In this document: piece after piece, positions 8,350 to 16,650 of the stretch | Numbering within the stretch: position 1 is the first letter of the stretch | How the letters are laid out: each line of letters starts with the position of its first letter | IMG/VR virus record: IMGVR_UViG_3300044797_000394 | Location: 62,001 to 126,000 of that record | Strand: one strand, 5' to 3' | DNA length: 64,000 nucleotides | From: a virus | Program-made: the position numbers and the translations under genes | Notes under the pieces: generated by a model | The model's input: the letters and a program-made list of their open reading frames with translations, nothing else | The model's database searches: none | What the model was told of the DNA's origin: nothing

Positions 8350-11191
8350 GATTGAAATTGACGACCTGATCTCGTTGGACGACGAGGAAATTCCCCAAGT
8401 CCAGACTGAGACTGTCGCCGCTGCTTCGCCGGCTCCAACCCCCGCGCCGAAGAACGACGTTTCGGTCGTTGAGGTTGACCCTGACGACTATCGTGCCGCG
8501 TTAGAACTAAAGGCTAGCTCTAGCAGTCCGACGAACATTCATCGCCCTTGGATGGATAACCACAAGTTCAACCTCGTTAAAACGATCGAGGAACTTGAAA
8601 GCATTGTCGATAGTGCGATTGCGGCTGGGGAGTGTGCCCTCGACTTGGAAACCGAGGGGCTCGATAACCGCATCTATTACGATGCGAATGACAAACCTTA
8701 CACGAAACATAAGATCGTTGGTTTCTGTCTCACGTACGATGGGTTGACGGGCTACTACGCTCCGATAAGGCACGTCACGGACGGTCGCCCGTGTGAGATC
8801 AATCTACCCGTTGAGAAGGCGGAGGCGGCGATCACACGGCTCTGCAAAGCCTCTCAGCCAGTCCCGAAGACGCCTGACGTGCTTCTGAAGGATCCTCTAT
8901 CCTTCAAGGAAGTGGCAGCGCCTCCGAAGCCTGTCATTTACTTCTGGAATGCGAAGTTCGACCAGGAATTCCTCTTTCCGGTCACGGGCATCGATTGGTG
9001 GCACCCCGACAGCTTCGAGGACGGCAACCTCGCTTTCTACACATACTATTCGGACGACAAGAGGCTCAGTCTCAAGTGGAAGGCTTTCGAACTCCTGCGG
9101 GACGACAAGGGCAACCCCTACGAGATGATTGAGATTCAGGATCTCTTTCCCGTCAAGGGTTCCAAAATCAAGTTCCAAAACGTCTATCCCGATGAGCCCG
9201 GTTGCGTCAAGTACGCCTGTTCGGACGCCATCTGTACGTATCTTCTCTGCCGAAAACCCAGGAAGTCGGACAAGCACGAAGACGTCATGGGGCTTTGCAG
9301 CACGAAGTACAATCGAACGTATCGAGTCGAGAAGCAGTGTTCGAACGCTGTTCGTTGGATGGAGCGACCTAGGGTTCGGGTCAACAAGGACAAGATCCTA
9401 AAGCTTCTGGAGGCGAATACTGCCGAGAAGGACAAGATTCTTGCCAAGATCAAGGAGGTCGCTGCCTCCAAGGGTCTCGTGAGTTTTGATCCATCCAGCT
9501 CTAAGGCTCTTGGCGAATTCCTATTTAGTAAGAGCGGTTTGGATATCACGGTACCGCCCAGTGCGGACTGGCCTGAGGGCAAACCTCCCCGCAACGAAAA
9601 GAGCAATCAGTACAAGACGGATGCGGACACGTTGGAGCGCCTCGTAGCTGAGCACGCCAATCTTCCTGAAATCCTTCTCTGGATCGTTGAGTGGCGCGGA
9701 TACGAGAAGATGGACTCAACCTACCTTCGCAACATGTCGAGGAACATCGACGACAATTCGGAGATGCGGTTTCAGTTCAAGCAGACGGGCGCCGCAACGG
9801 GTCGTTTTAGCGCTCCCGCGGGCGATCCTTCGCAAGGCTTTTCCGGTATACCCATTCACGGCATTCCAGCGACTTCCGCCCTGCGAACCTGCTTTGAGGC
9901 TCGGGAGGGGTACACAATGGTCAAAGCGGACTATGCGGGAGAAGAGCTCCGCATCGCCGCTAACGTGTCCGGAGAGCAGGTTTGGATCAAAGAGTTTTTG
10001 GAGGGAGACGGAGACCTACACACCATTACAGCTAGGGCATTCTTTCCCGACTACGACGAAGCCAATAAAGACCGCAAAAAAGAACTTCGTAAGATGGGCA
10101 AAATTGCCAACTTCGCCCTACTTTACGGGGGCGGTCCTGCATCGATCATGCGTGCAACGGGTTGCGACAAGCTTGAGGCGACACGGAGAAAAGGGGCGTT
10201 CGATAAAGCGGTTCCGACATTCGCCTCTTGGATCAAAGGTCAGCACCAGAAGGTCAAGCGGGACAAGGGCGTCTGGACAGCATTGGGTCGATGGATCGCC
10301 ATTCCTGACATCGACTCGATGGATAAAAAAGTCGTTGCTGGGTGCGAACGAAAGTCGACGAACTTCCCTATTCAGGGAACGGGCGCCGACATCATGAAGA
10401 TCAGCCTCGTTCTCCTCTGTAGGGAATTTTTCAGGTTAGGGTGGTTGAGGCAGAACGGGGATGACTCGGTTCGCCTGCTACTCTCCGTACATGACGAAAT
10501 AGTCTTCGAGATCAAACACTCTAGAGTACAGCAGGCACTCGATGTTATCACTCGTGTGATGGCCTCCCCTAAGATGATGGCAGTTCCGCCGCACTCTCCC
10601 AAGTGGAAGGTGCCCCTCATCGTCGAACCGTTAATCGGAGATAGTTGGGGCGGTGAATATGACTACGGAATGCTCACTCACGGACGCCCTTACAAGGAAG
10701 GGGACAAGATCAAGGGGCTCGAAGTCCTCGTTGGGGAACGGGTATATCATAAGGTTCCCCCTTGGCTCGAGGGACTCTTTCGACCCGGGTACGAGGCGGT
10801 GGAAACAACAGAAAAACAACCTGAAGTTGTTGCGGAAATCATTGCTGCCAGCGTTCCTTCCGCCTCACCAATGTCCGAGACCCCAGCACCTGTCTCAGTC
10901 ACTCCTTCTAGGGCTTCAACACCGCCGCCAGCCTCAACACCGCCGCCAGCCTCAACATCAGGAGACGTATTTCACCAACAGATCGTGTACGCCACACAGA
11001 AAACCTTGGACGATCTACTTGGCATCTGTGGAAAGCTCTACGATGCGGAGGCTCCAGGAAATAAGGTCCTCAGTCTGACTTTGGCTGGTACGGGAGAGGT
11101 TCTTATTCCAGCTAGCTTGAACATTCGGGTCAATCCAGAGCGCTTCGCCCAACACCTTTACGAGCAGAACTTAAGCCCAAAGTGTTTATGA
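8339..11191 (+). CDS. Family A DNA polymerase with 3'-5' exonuclease domain
   Basis: A 950-residue polymerase, the likely phage replicase. The N-terminal DEDD exonuclease has LDLETEG (Asp102), YFWNAKFDQEFL and YACSDAICTY. The polymerase domain has motif A DYAGEELR (Asp531; usual form DYSQIELR), motif B RKMGKIANFALLYG (584-597) and motif C VHDEI (His718, Asp719). After about residue 800 there is an extra tail: a Pro/Ala/Thr-rich linker with PPPAS repeats, then about 75 residues of a small domain not usual in this family (FHQQIVYATQKTLDDLL). It overlaps the preceding gene by 11 bases. Confidence 0.95.
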   Translation: MPDEIEIDDLISLDDEEIPQVQTETVAAASPAPTPAPKNDVSVVEVDPDDYRAALELKASSSSPTNIHRPWMDNHKFNLVKTIEELESIVDSAIAAGECALDLETEGLDNRIYYDANDKPYTKHKIVGFCLTYDGLTGYYAPIRHVTDGRPCEINLPVEKAEAAITRLCKASQPVPKTPDVLLKDPLSFKEVAAPPKPVIYFWNAKFDQEFLFPVTGIDWWHPDSFEDGNLAFYTYYSDDKRLSLKWKAFELLRDDKGNPYEMIEIQDLFPVKGSKIKFQNVYPDEPGCVKYACSDAICTYLLCRKPRKSDKHEDVMGLCSTKYNRTYRVEKQCSNAVRWMERPRVRVNKDKILKLLEANTAEKDKILAKIKEVAASKGLVSFDPSSSKALGEFLFSKSGLDITVPPSADWPEGKPPRNEKSNQYKTDADTLERLVAEHANLPEILLWIVEWRGYEKMDSTYLRNMSRNIDDNSEMRFQFKQTGAATGRFSAPAGDPSQGFSGIPIHGIPATSALRTCFEAREGYTMVKADYAGEELRIAANVSGEQVWIKEFLEGDGDLHTITARAFFPDYDEANKDRKKELRKMGKIANFALLYGGGPASIMRATGCDKLEATRRKGAFDKAVPTFASWIKGQHQKVKRDKGVWTALGRWIAIPDIDSMDKKVVAGCERKSTNFPIQGTGADIMKISLVLLCREFFRLGWLRQNGDDSVRLLLSVHDEIVFEIKHSRVQQALDVITRVMASPKMMAVPPHSPKWKVPLIVEPLIGDSWGGEYDYGMLTHGRPYKEGDKIKGLEVLVGERVYHKVPPWLEGLFRPGYEAVETTEKQPEVVAEIIAASVPSASPMSETPAPVSVTPSRASTPPPASTPPPASTSGDVFHQQIVYATQKTLDDLLGICGKLYDAEAPGNKVLSLTLAGTGEVLIPASLNIRVNPERFAQHLYEQNLSPKCL
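10913..10956 (+). repeat. 18-bp tandem repeat inside the polymerase tail
   Basis: Two full copies of an 18-base unit (accgccgccagcctcaac) plus a partial copy encode the TPPPAS repeats of the polymerase linker. It probably varies in copy number by slippage without breaking the frame. Confidence 0.8.
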
Positions 11192-11211
11192 AATTGCTAT
11201 GTTAGGGAACG

Positions 11212-11787
11212 ATGCCCTCGAATAGAAGTGACCTTCTCAAGGTGTGTAATGATCAGAACGTTCCTCTTGACCAGTTCAAGATGACCTTCTGCGATCGATG
11301 CATGCAGACGGAGTGCACGAGGAGTCGAGTTGGTCAAAGCAAGTTCGAAAAGCGTGTTGGTTCCTGGTACGAGAACCTTTTCGCCAATCCACCGAGGCTG
11401 GACCCTAGCGATTCACGCTACGAGACTATTTCGGGGAAGAAGTTCCTCATGATCGATCCTGGTCCGGCGCCCGAGGTTTGGACCTCCTCGTGGGTGGATC
11501 CTCGAGATCTGAACGACAAGGAAGCGGTCAAGCCCGCTTCTATTCAGACTGAAACGAAAGGCGTAGCTGAACCGTTCCCAGTCCCAGCTCATCCACTAAA
11601 GCTCGAACGTTCTCAGCTCATCCGTTTGCCAACGTTGAATACTCCGGATCAGGGACCCCGTATGGTGGGAAATGTTCTCCCCCAGGAAAAGAAGGACGCT
11701 TGGGAGGTAGCTGAACCGGAGAAGACCAACGAAAAGGTCGTGAGTCCTGGATCAAAAGTACGATTCCGCTCGACTCCCGGTGTATAG
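11212..11787 (+). CDS. Small zinc-knuckle protein, unknown
   Basis: A 191-residue protein. The N-terminal third has FCDRCMQTECTRS, a likely zinc site, followed by KFEKRVGSWYENLF. The rest is Pro-rich and probably disordered. No function is recognised. A GGTGTA hexamer overlaps its last codons. Confidence 0.6.
   Translation: MPSNRSDLLKVCNDQNVPLDQFKMTFCDRCMQTECTRSRVGQSKFEKRVGSWYENLFANPPRLDPSDSRYETISGKKFLMIDPGPAPEVWTSSWVDPRDLNDKEAVKPASIQTETKGVAEPFPVPAHPLKLERSQLIRLPTLNTPDQGPRMVGNVLPQEKKDAWEVAEPEKTNEKVVSPGSKVRFRSTPGV
11779..11784 (+). promoter_or_regulatory. GGTGTA element at the end of the zinc-knuckle gene
   Basis: This hexamer directly precedes the stop codon and lies 42 bases before the ATG at 11827. 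If it is a promoter, it would drive the DUF2997-DUF1257 pair with a leader of about 35 bases. The spacing is unlike most other sites, so the call is less sure. Confidence 0.3.
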
Positions 11788-11826
11788 AAAACCTAGAGCG
11801 GCTACGGAACCGATTAGGAGACCCCA

Positions 11827-12009
11827 ATGATTGTCAAAGCTACCATCAAGAAGAAGCCTGCCGGACGAGTCGTCACCGAAGTTGTCGATCGCCAGGAACA
11901 TCTTTGTTCGACGGTGTATACCATCACGAACAGTCTCGGTCGCCAGTTGAGCGACGAGGACACCGGACCGGAGTGCGATCCCCAAACGGAAACCACCTCG
12001 GCTGGCTGA
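11827..12009 (+). CDS. DUF2997-like small protein
   Basis: A 60-residue protein with the layout of DUF2997: a short strand region ending GRVVTEVVDR, a Cys in LCSTVYTIT, then LGRQLSDEDTGPECDP. Members of that family are usually encoded beside DUF1257 and a Ycf46-like ATPase, as here. The match rests on pattern and neighbourhood, not on a search. A GGAG-like sequence precedes the ATG (aggagaccccaATG). Confidence 0.5.
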   Translation: MIVKATIKKKPAGRVVTEVVDRQEHLCSTVYTITNSLGRQLSDEDTGPECDPQTETTSAG

Positions 12010-12048
12010 AATACCGAAACCACGTTAGAATCATCGAAAGAGGGAACC

Positions 12049-12372
12049 ATGTCCAAGCGAGTAACCACCGAATCCACCATCACCGATCGTTCGATTGCCG
12101 TACAGGCTTTCGCCTCCTGCGGAGCGCATGTCCGTGAACACTCGAAGACCAAGTACGAGATCACCGTCGGCCGCTCGACCGGTATCCTCGATTTGACCAC
12201 GGGCCAGATCGAAGGCGACGACATGAGCTTCCACGACAGCGACTTCGATACGCTCAAGCAGCACTACGCCGAGAAGTCGTATCTCTGGACGCTTCAGCAA
12301 AAGGGCGCCTCGATCCACAGCCGGAACGTCACGTCCGAGGGCGACATCGAGATCATCTACCAGGTCGGCTAA
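12049..12372 (+). CDS. DUF1257 (Ycf35-like) protein
   Basis: A 107-residue protein resembling DUF1257/Ycf35: an N-terminal ITDRSIAVQAFASCG segment, a middle strand region (YEITVGRSTGILDL), then FDTLKQHYAEKSYLWTLQQKG and a final strand pair (DIEIIYQVG). In bacteria and plastids this family is linked to Ycf46-type AAA ATPases, and one follows here after a terminator. Its biochemical role is not established. The start is at ATG 12049 with a nearby AGAGGGA sequence. Confidence 0.6.
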   Translation: MSKRVTTESTITDRSIAVQAFASCGAHVREHSKTKYEITVGRSTGILDLTTGQIEGDDMSFHDSDFDTLKQHYAEKSYLWTLQQKGASIHSRNVTSEGDIEIIYQVG

Positions 12373-12394
12373 CACCACCTCAATCACCCCTCAA

Positions 12395-12418
12395 TTGGGA
12401 CTGGGGTCCCAGTCCCAA
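12395..12418. repeat. 10-bp stem inverted repeat
   Basis: A perfect inverted repeat (ttgggactgg/ccagtcccaa) with a 4-base loop lies just before the terminator hairpin at 12427. No T-run follows it. It may stabilise the 3' end of the DUF1257 transcript or serve as a protein site. Confidence 0.7.
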
Positions 12419-12426
12419 GCCGTGAG

Positions 12427-12462
12427 CGGCGCACCTAAATTAGGCTGCGCCGTTTCGCTTTT
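12427..12462 (+). terminator. Rho-independent terminator after the DUF1257 gene
   Basis: A GC-rich stem (cggcgca/tgcgccg, extended by cct/agg) is followed by tttcgctttt. It separates the DUF2997-DUF1257 transcript from the AAA ATPase gene, which has its own GGTGTA element three bases further on. Confidence 0.75.
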
Positions 12463-12464
12463 GT

Positions 12465-12470
12465 GGTGTA
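12465..12470 (+). promoter_or_regulatory. GGTGTA element before the Ycf46-like AAA gene
   Basis: The hexamer lies directly after a terminator and 10 bases before the ATG at 12481. The terminator-then-hexamer order is good evidence that the element starts transcription. Confidence 0.6.
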
Positions 12471-12480
12471 TGGGTATCTC

Positions 12481-14085
12481 ATGACGCCCGAATTCGATAA
12501 GCACCTCAAGTCCCTTTCCCGGTTGATCTACTTCGTCACGGACGAGGAGGATCGATTTCTCATGAACCTATCGACGACGGTGAACAAGAAGTGGCTTCCC
12601 CGAACGTGGGTTTACAACTTCACGACGGGTCTCCACCAGATCAGTGACGTCATCGCCGACTGGGAGGCGCACAAGCACACCGTAAATAAGGAGAAGCTCG
12701 AAATCAACTCGGTTCTCGAAGGCATCTACAGAGAAGACCTGCACAACGATCAGAGCTTCTACGTCTTCCTGGACCCCGAGCGGCTCTTCAAGGACGAGCA
12801 CGTTACCCGGCGCATCCTCAACATCGTGCACTGCCTGCACAACGATATCCATACGGTGAAGGTCCTCATCTTCGTCGGTCCCCGCCGGTCGATTCCTGAG
12901 AAGCTTTCTCGGTACATGGAGATCGTTCACGATACGGGACTGACCGACGAGGAGATTCAAACCCTCATCCAGGAGACGTGTGCCAACCTCAACAAGACGA
13001 TGGGGAGCACCAAGGTTCCCGTTCCCGACGACATCTCGATCTTCCGAGGCATGACCTCGTGGGAGATCACAGCCGCCATTTCCCAGTCGGTTGTCACCAC
13101 GAAGAAGGATCCGGACCCGGCCAAACGGTTTCGAATCGAACCGCACATCATTACGACCTATCGCCAGCGTGCGATCAAGCAAACCGGACTCCTTCAGTAC
13201 GTCGACACGAGCAATTTTACATTCGACCAGCTCGGCGGCGTTCAGAGATTCAAGGATTGGGCCGTCAGCACGGCATCCGCGTGGTCTCCGGAGGGGAAAC
13301 AGTTCGGCCTTACCCCGCCAAAGGGAATTCTCAACGTCGGCGTCTGGGGTTGCGGTAAGTCCCTCAGCGTCAAGGCGATGGGCACTGCCTGGGGTCTCCC
13401 CGTTGTCCAACTCGAAACGGGTAAGCTACGCTCGTCTCAACAGGGAGCTTCGGAAGCCAATGTTTACCAGGCTATCCGCATGATCGAGCAGGTTTCCCCG
13501 TGCATCGTCTGGATTGACGAGGCGGAAAAGAGCCTTGCTGGCGGCAAGTCGAGCGATCACACCGATAGCGGTACGACGAGCCGTATGATCGGTATCCTTT
13601 CGACGTGGCTGCAAGAAACGACGGCCCCCATCTGCCTCGCTCTGACGGCGAACTCCCTCGCGTCTTTGCCCATCGAATTTATCAACCGACTGGATGAGCG
13701 ATTCTTCTTCGACCTCCCCTCAAAGAAGGATCGCATCGAAATCCTCAAGATTCACTTGGCGAAGAACAAGCAGGACCCGCGACGATTCGATCTTGACGCT
13801 TTGGCGGAAGCCGCTAACATGATGGTCGGTCGAGAGATCGAACAGGCCATCAAGGCGGCGATGACTGAAAGCTTCAACAAGAAGTTTTCAGCTCTCAGCT
13901 TCGACGTTCTACACTTGACGCTCGAGCGGAAGCCGCGCCTCGCAAATACGATGGTCGACGAGGTCAAAGGACTCATCGAATGGGTCGGTTACGACGACAA
14001 AGCCGACGACGGGATTCGGGCACGCTACGCGGCCCCTCCCACTCGGAAAAACGCACCGCCGCCCGCCGCCCTGAAAATCGTTTGA
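12481..14085 (+). CDS. Ycf46-type AAA ATPase
   Basis: A 534-residue protein. The N-terminal 240 residues (RLIYFVTDEEDRFL, YNFTTGLHQI) match the Ycf46 layout, a region that replaces the usual AAA N-domain. The AAA core has the P-loop GVWGCGKSLSVKAM, QLETGKLRSSQQGASEANVY, Walker B CIVWIDEAEKSLAG, sensor 1 ALTANSLASLP and the arginine segment EFINRLDERFFFDLPSKKDR. Ycf46 proteins form AAA assemblies of unclear function. Start chosen at ATG 12481 because a GGTGTA element lies 10 bases upstream; a GTG at 12463 in the same frame would overlap the element. Likely partner: the DUF1257 protein. Confidence 0.85.
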   Translation: MTPEFDKHLKSLSRLIYFVTDEEDRFLMNLSTTVNKKWLPRTWVYNFTTGLHQISDVIADWEAHKHTVNKEKLEINSVLEGIYREDLHNDQSFYVFLDPERLFKDEHVTRRILNIVHCLHNDIHTVKVLIFVGPRRSIPEKLSRYMEIVHDTGLTDEEIQTLIQETCANLNKTMGSTKVPVPDDISIFRGMTSWEITAAISQSVVTTKKDPDPAKRFRIEPHIITTYRQRAIKQTGLLQYVDTSNFTFDQLGGVQRFKDWAVSTASAWSPEGKQFGLTPPKGILNVGVWGCGKSLSVKAMGTAWGLPVVQLETGKLRSSQQGASEANVYQAIRMIEQVSPCIVWIDEAEKSLAGGKSSDHTDSGTTSRMIGILSTWLQETTAPICLALTANSLASLPIEFINRLDERFFFDLPSKKDRIEILKIHLAKNKQDPRRFDLDALAEAANMMVGREIEQAIKAAMTESFNKKFSALSFDVLHLTLERKPRLANTMVDEVKGLIEWVGYDDKADDGIRARYAAPPTRKNAPPPAALKIV

Positions 14086-14100
14086 AACCGGGAGTGTCCT

Positions 14101-15243
14101 ATGGCTGACCTCACCCTACCCAATGTAACGAGTCTGGCCTCTCCCAAGTCCAAACAGTTGCTGGGCGCAAGGTTCGAGGTTCAGCGAAACCGGGCTCTCC
14201 GATCGATCTTCGAAAAGTACGCTGGACAGTCGGGCGAGGAAGCTTCCACTAACCTCGCCCGCGAGCTACTGGAGCCTCTCACAGAGCTTCAGGAGGGCTC
14301 GGTTGAGGATCTCCAGGAGGTAGCACGGTACCTAGCCGACGAATACCTGCAAATCGGAGATAAGGTCCTGCTGATTGATCGAGAGACAGGAAAAGCCATT
14401 GCCACCCTCACGGAAGAGGATATATGGCAGCCGCCTGATGTCCCTCGTGAGAGTGGAAGGATGGTGAAGCCGCTTCCACGGATCAATCCCAAGGTTGAGG
14501 CGCTTGTCATCAGTTGGAAGTTCGAGAAAAAGAGAGAGGAGATTCTGCTCAGGGACTTGTCTTCTCGTCTTGCCCAAACCGATGAGGACAAGGCACTCGG
14601 GGATCGACGCCTACTTGCCACAACCCGCAAGGGGCGGTCGTTCATCGTCGATGAACTCCGAACCGCTCTCCCTAGTCTCATTCCCACATTCGTGAGCGGT
14701 GGTCTACGTCGATTTATAGATCTTCTTTCCTTGGAAGGTGATACCACGGGAATGACGTCGTACTTGAGTTTTCAGTCGTTCGCCAGGGTCAAGTTGGGCC
14801 TTCAAGATGCGAAAGCTCGTAATCTGCTGTTCAACATCGCTGGGTCCCACAGGTCCACGATTGCTGCTCAATGGGCACGAGACATCGCCCTGACCGTCAG
14901 CTCCCTCATGCATGACCTGAAGCCAGCCGTTGCGCAGAGCTCAAGAGACAAGTTGCCCTCTGGTATCTGGGTTGCGTCCCCTGAGGAGTCGATGGTCCTA
15001 CGACGGGGGATGCACACGGGAATCACGACCATTCCCATCGAGGGAGTGCCAGTCACGAGATTCAATGGAGTGGTCGGACGACTTGATGTAAGAAACACCA
15101 GCCTCGCAAGTCGAGAGATTCACGATCGATGGGAGATTGTGGCGCAGTTGGATTATGACCTCCACCTGCGTGCGGATTTGGCCACGCCTACCATTCTTAC
15201 GGATATGCCAACTCCAGTGTTTGCCGCGGAAGTAGTACGATGA
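14101..15243 (+). CDS. Hypothetical protein, 380 residues
   Basis: No family is recognised. The first half is helical (SIFEKYAGQSGEEASTNLAR) with a strand pair at about 95-110 (GDKVLLIDRETGKAIATLTE); the second half is mixed alpha/beta (GVPVTRFNGVVGRLDVRN). It has no cysteines or membrane segment. It is tightly followed by the next gene (ATGA overlap), which suggests a joint function. It could be a structural or virion-associated protein, but nothing in the sequence decides. Confidence 0.6.
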   Translation: MADLTLPNVTSLASPKSKQLLGARFEVQRNRALRSIFEKYAGQSGEEASTNLARELLEPLTELQEGSVEDLQEVARYLADEYLQIGDKVLLIDRETGKAIATLTEEDIWQPPDVPRESGRMVKPLPRINPKVEALVISWKFEKKREEILLRDLSSRLAQTDEDKALGDRRLLATTRKGRSFIVDELRTALPSLIPTFVSGGLRRFIDLLSLEGDTTGMTSYLSFQSFARVKLGLQDAKARNLLFNIAGSHRSTIAAQWARDIALTVSSLMHDLKPAVAQSSRDKLPSGIWVASPEESMVLRRGMHTGITTIPIEGVPVTRFNGVVGRLDVRNTSLASREIHDRWEIVAQLDYDLHLRADLATPTILTDMPTPVFAAEVVR

Positions 15244-15638
15244 AACGGTTCTACAGCTTCGTCGTCTGGTCCCCTGGTGAAGTACCCCTTCCTGAGATGG
15301 GAGAGGTACTTGAGAGAGGACAAACCGCCTTCAACGGATTCGTCGACGACATTGACGCGTTCAAGAACAAGCTCAGTGCCAACGGGGTTAGGCTCATTCG
15401 GTACAACATACTGGACGATCACACCCCGCTTCCAAAGGATTCTCTTTATGGGGGGTTGTTACAGGATGTCCATACGACCGGTGCCCCGCAGCTTCAATCC
15501 GACGTTTTGGTCCCAATTGGCGCTGAGAACCCTGTCGTACTTGAGGGATCGCCACCGACCGGCCCTTTTGGGGGAGATTTCCTTGTGGTTGGGGATGAAT
15601 CTGAAGGAAACGGAAGCGATTCTAACGGACCTCGTTGA
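15240..15638 (+). CDS. Hypothetical protein overlapping the next gene
   Basis: A 132-residue frame. The first 65 residues (MKRFYSFVVWSPGEVPLPEM, FVDDIDAFKNKL, GVRLIRYNILDDH) look like a real fold. The last 60 residues are Gly/Pro-rich and lie antiphase to a convincing winged-helix sequence in the +1 frame. Either the two genes truly overlap by 191 bases, or a +1 shift joins the N-terminal half of this frame to the winged helix. The start ATG overlaps the upstream stop. Confidence 0.5.
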   Translation: MKRFYSFVVWSPGEVPLPEMGEVLERGQTAFNGFVDDIDAFKNKLSANGVRLIRYNILDDHTPLPKDSLYGGLLQDVHTTGAPQLQSDVLVPIGAENPVVLEGSPPTGPFGGDFLVVGDESEGNGSDSNGPR

Positions 15639-15795
15639 GAAGCGTCTGATTCGTCCGGCCGAGGGAAAAGAGCTTCCCCCCGATTTTACGGAAGGGTACG
15701 CTTACCTACTGGTGGACGTTCGTGCTATACCCAAAGGTGATTGGGACCTCATCCCATCGAGTATCCTTGGGGACATTCCAGAACGTTTGCGATAG
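15448..15795 (+). CDS. Winged-helix domain protein (overlapping frame)
   Basis: A 115-residue frame. The core reads LRTLSYLRDRHRP, GEISLWLGMNLKETEAILTD and LVEKRLIRPAEGKELPPDF, the helix-turn-helix plus wing pattern of small DNA-binding proteins. ATG 15448 has an AAAGGA sequence 8 bases upstream, so independent translation is plausible. The first 15 residues are not protein-like, and other starts (ATG 15466, GTG 15481) are possible. It may be the true C-terminus of the previous gene after a frameshift. Confidence 0.5.
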   Translation: MGGCYRMSIRPVPRSFNPTFWSQLALRTLSYLRDRHRPALLGEISLWLGMNLKETEAILTDLVEKRLIRPAEGKELPPDFTEGYAYLLVDVRAIPKGDWDLIPSSILGDIPERLR

Positions 15796-15801
15796 ATTCC
15801 C

Positions 15802-15807
15802 GGTGTA
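15802..15807 (+). promoter_or_regulatory. GGTGTA element before the HAD nucleotidase gene
   Basis: The hexamer lies 10 bases before the GTG start at 15818, in the short gap after the previous stop. Confidence 0.5.
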
Positions 15808-15817
15808 GGAATAGGGT

Positions 15818-16642
15818 GTGAAGCCCCGCAAACGAATGTGGATTGACGTGGATGAGGTACTTAATGAGTACCGAATGGCGATTCTCGATATTGCCCGAAA
15901 GGTTCTCCACAAGGAAATCGACCTTTTCGACCATCCTGGCACGTCTTGGGACGTGTTCGATATCTTCACCCCCGAGGAGAACAAGATTCTCTTTGAAATC
16001 GCGGGGTCTCAAGGCTTTTGCTGGTCCCTACCCATTCGTGCCGGGTCACAGGAGGCCGTCGAGGAGCTACGCAGACACGTCGATCTGTTTGTCGTGACCT
16101 CCCCATTCGATTCGCGGCATTGGGTTTACGAGCGAGACGCGTGGCTCGAGAAGCACTTCGGGTTCAAACGGCATGAGCACGTAGTTCACACGGCGGCCAA
16201 GTATCTCGTGGACGCCGATATCTGCCTAGATGACAAACCGTCGAACGTTTACACTTGGCACGAACATCACCCGCACGGTCTCGCAATGGTGTGGCCGACT
16301 TTTCACACACGAAATATACCGGTTGAGGAGCAGTACCGAGTACGTGACTGGGCTCACGTTATTGAACGGGTCAAAAACTTCTCGGGGACGCGGCACTACG
16401 ACCTCTCGGCGCATCGTCAAATTCAGAACTTGAAAGATGACCTCAAGATGGCGGCCGAACTCCTCACGAAGTGTGGAATCTGTTATCAGCCAGCAACGTA
16501 CGAGAGACCGTACATCAATGTGTGTGACTCATGTCAGGCTATAGCAGAGTCATACCCGGCAGACCCGACCTTGTGCGTTAGGGAACTTCGCCAAGCGGAT
16601 TTCGTTCGGAAGATGATCAAGCACGGTCTCTCAGAGGTGTAG
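15818..16642 (+). CDS. HAD-superfamily 5'(3')-deoxyribonucleotidase-like protein with zinc tail
   Basis: A 274-residue protein. The HAD core has motif I WIDVDEVLNEY (Asp10, Asp12), motif II VVTSPF and motif IV DICLDDKPSN, which fits the NT5C group that removes phosphate from dNMPs. The C-terminal 70 residues add a four-cysteine region (CGICYQP and CDSCQAI), probably a zinc ribbon, which is unusual for this family. It sits in a nucleotide-metabolism cluster with thyA and folA, consistent with a role in dNTP pool control. The GTG start follows a GGTGTA element by 10 bases. Confidence 0.75.
   Translation: MKPRKRMWIDVDEVLNEYRMAILDIARKVLHKEIDLFDHPGTSWDVFDIFTPEENKILFEIAGSQGFCWSLPIRAGSQEAVEELRRHVDLFVVTSPFDSRHWVYERDAWLEKHFGFKRHEHVVHTAAKYLVDADICLDDKPSNVYTWHEHHPHGLAMVWPTFHTRNIPVEEQYRVRDWAHVIERVKNFSGTRHYDLSAHRQIQNLKDDLKMAAELLTKCGICYQPATYERPYINVCDSCQAIAESYPADPTLCVRELRQADFVRKMIKHGLSEV
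16636..16641 (+). promoter_or_regulatory. GGTGTA element before thyA
   Basis: The hexamer overlaps the upstream stop codon and lies 9 bases before the thyA ATG. A GAGGGGG Shine-Dalgarno-like run lies between. Confidence 0.45.
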
Positions 16643-16650
16643 AGGGGGTC

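Noticed and set aside
12568-13410. Long minus-strand open frame under the AAA ATPase gene
   Set aside because: It is antisense to a clear enzyme gene and its translation lacks any domain; a by-product of codon bias.
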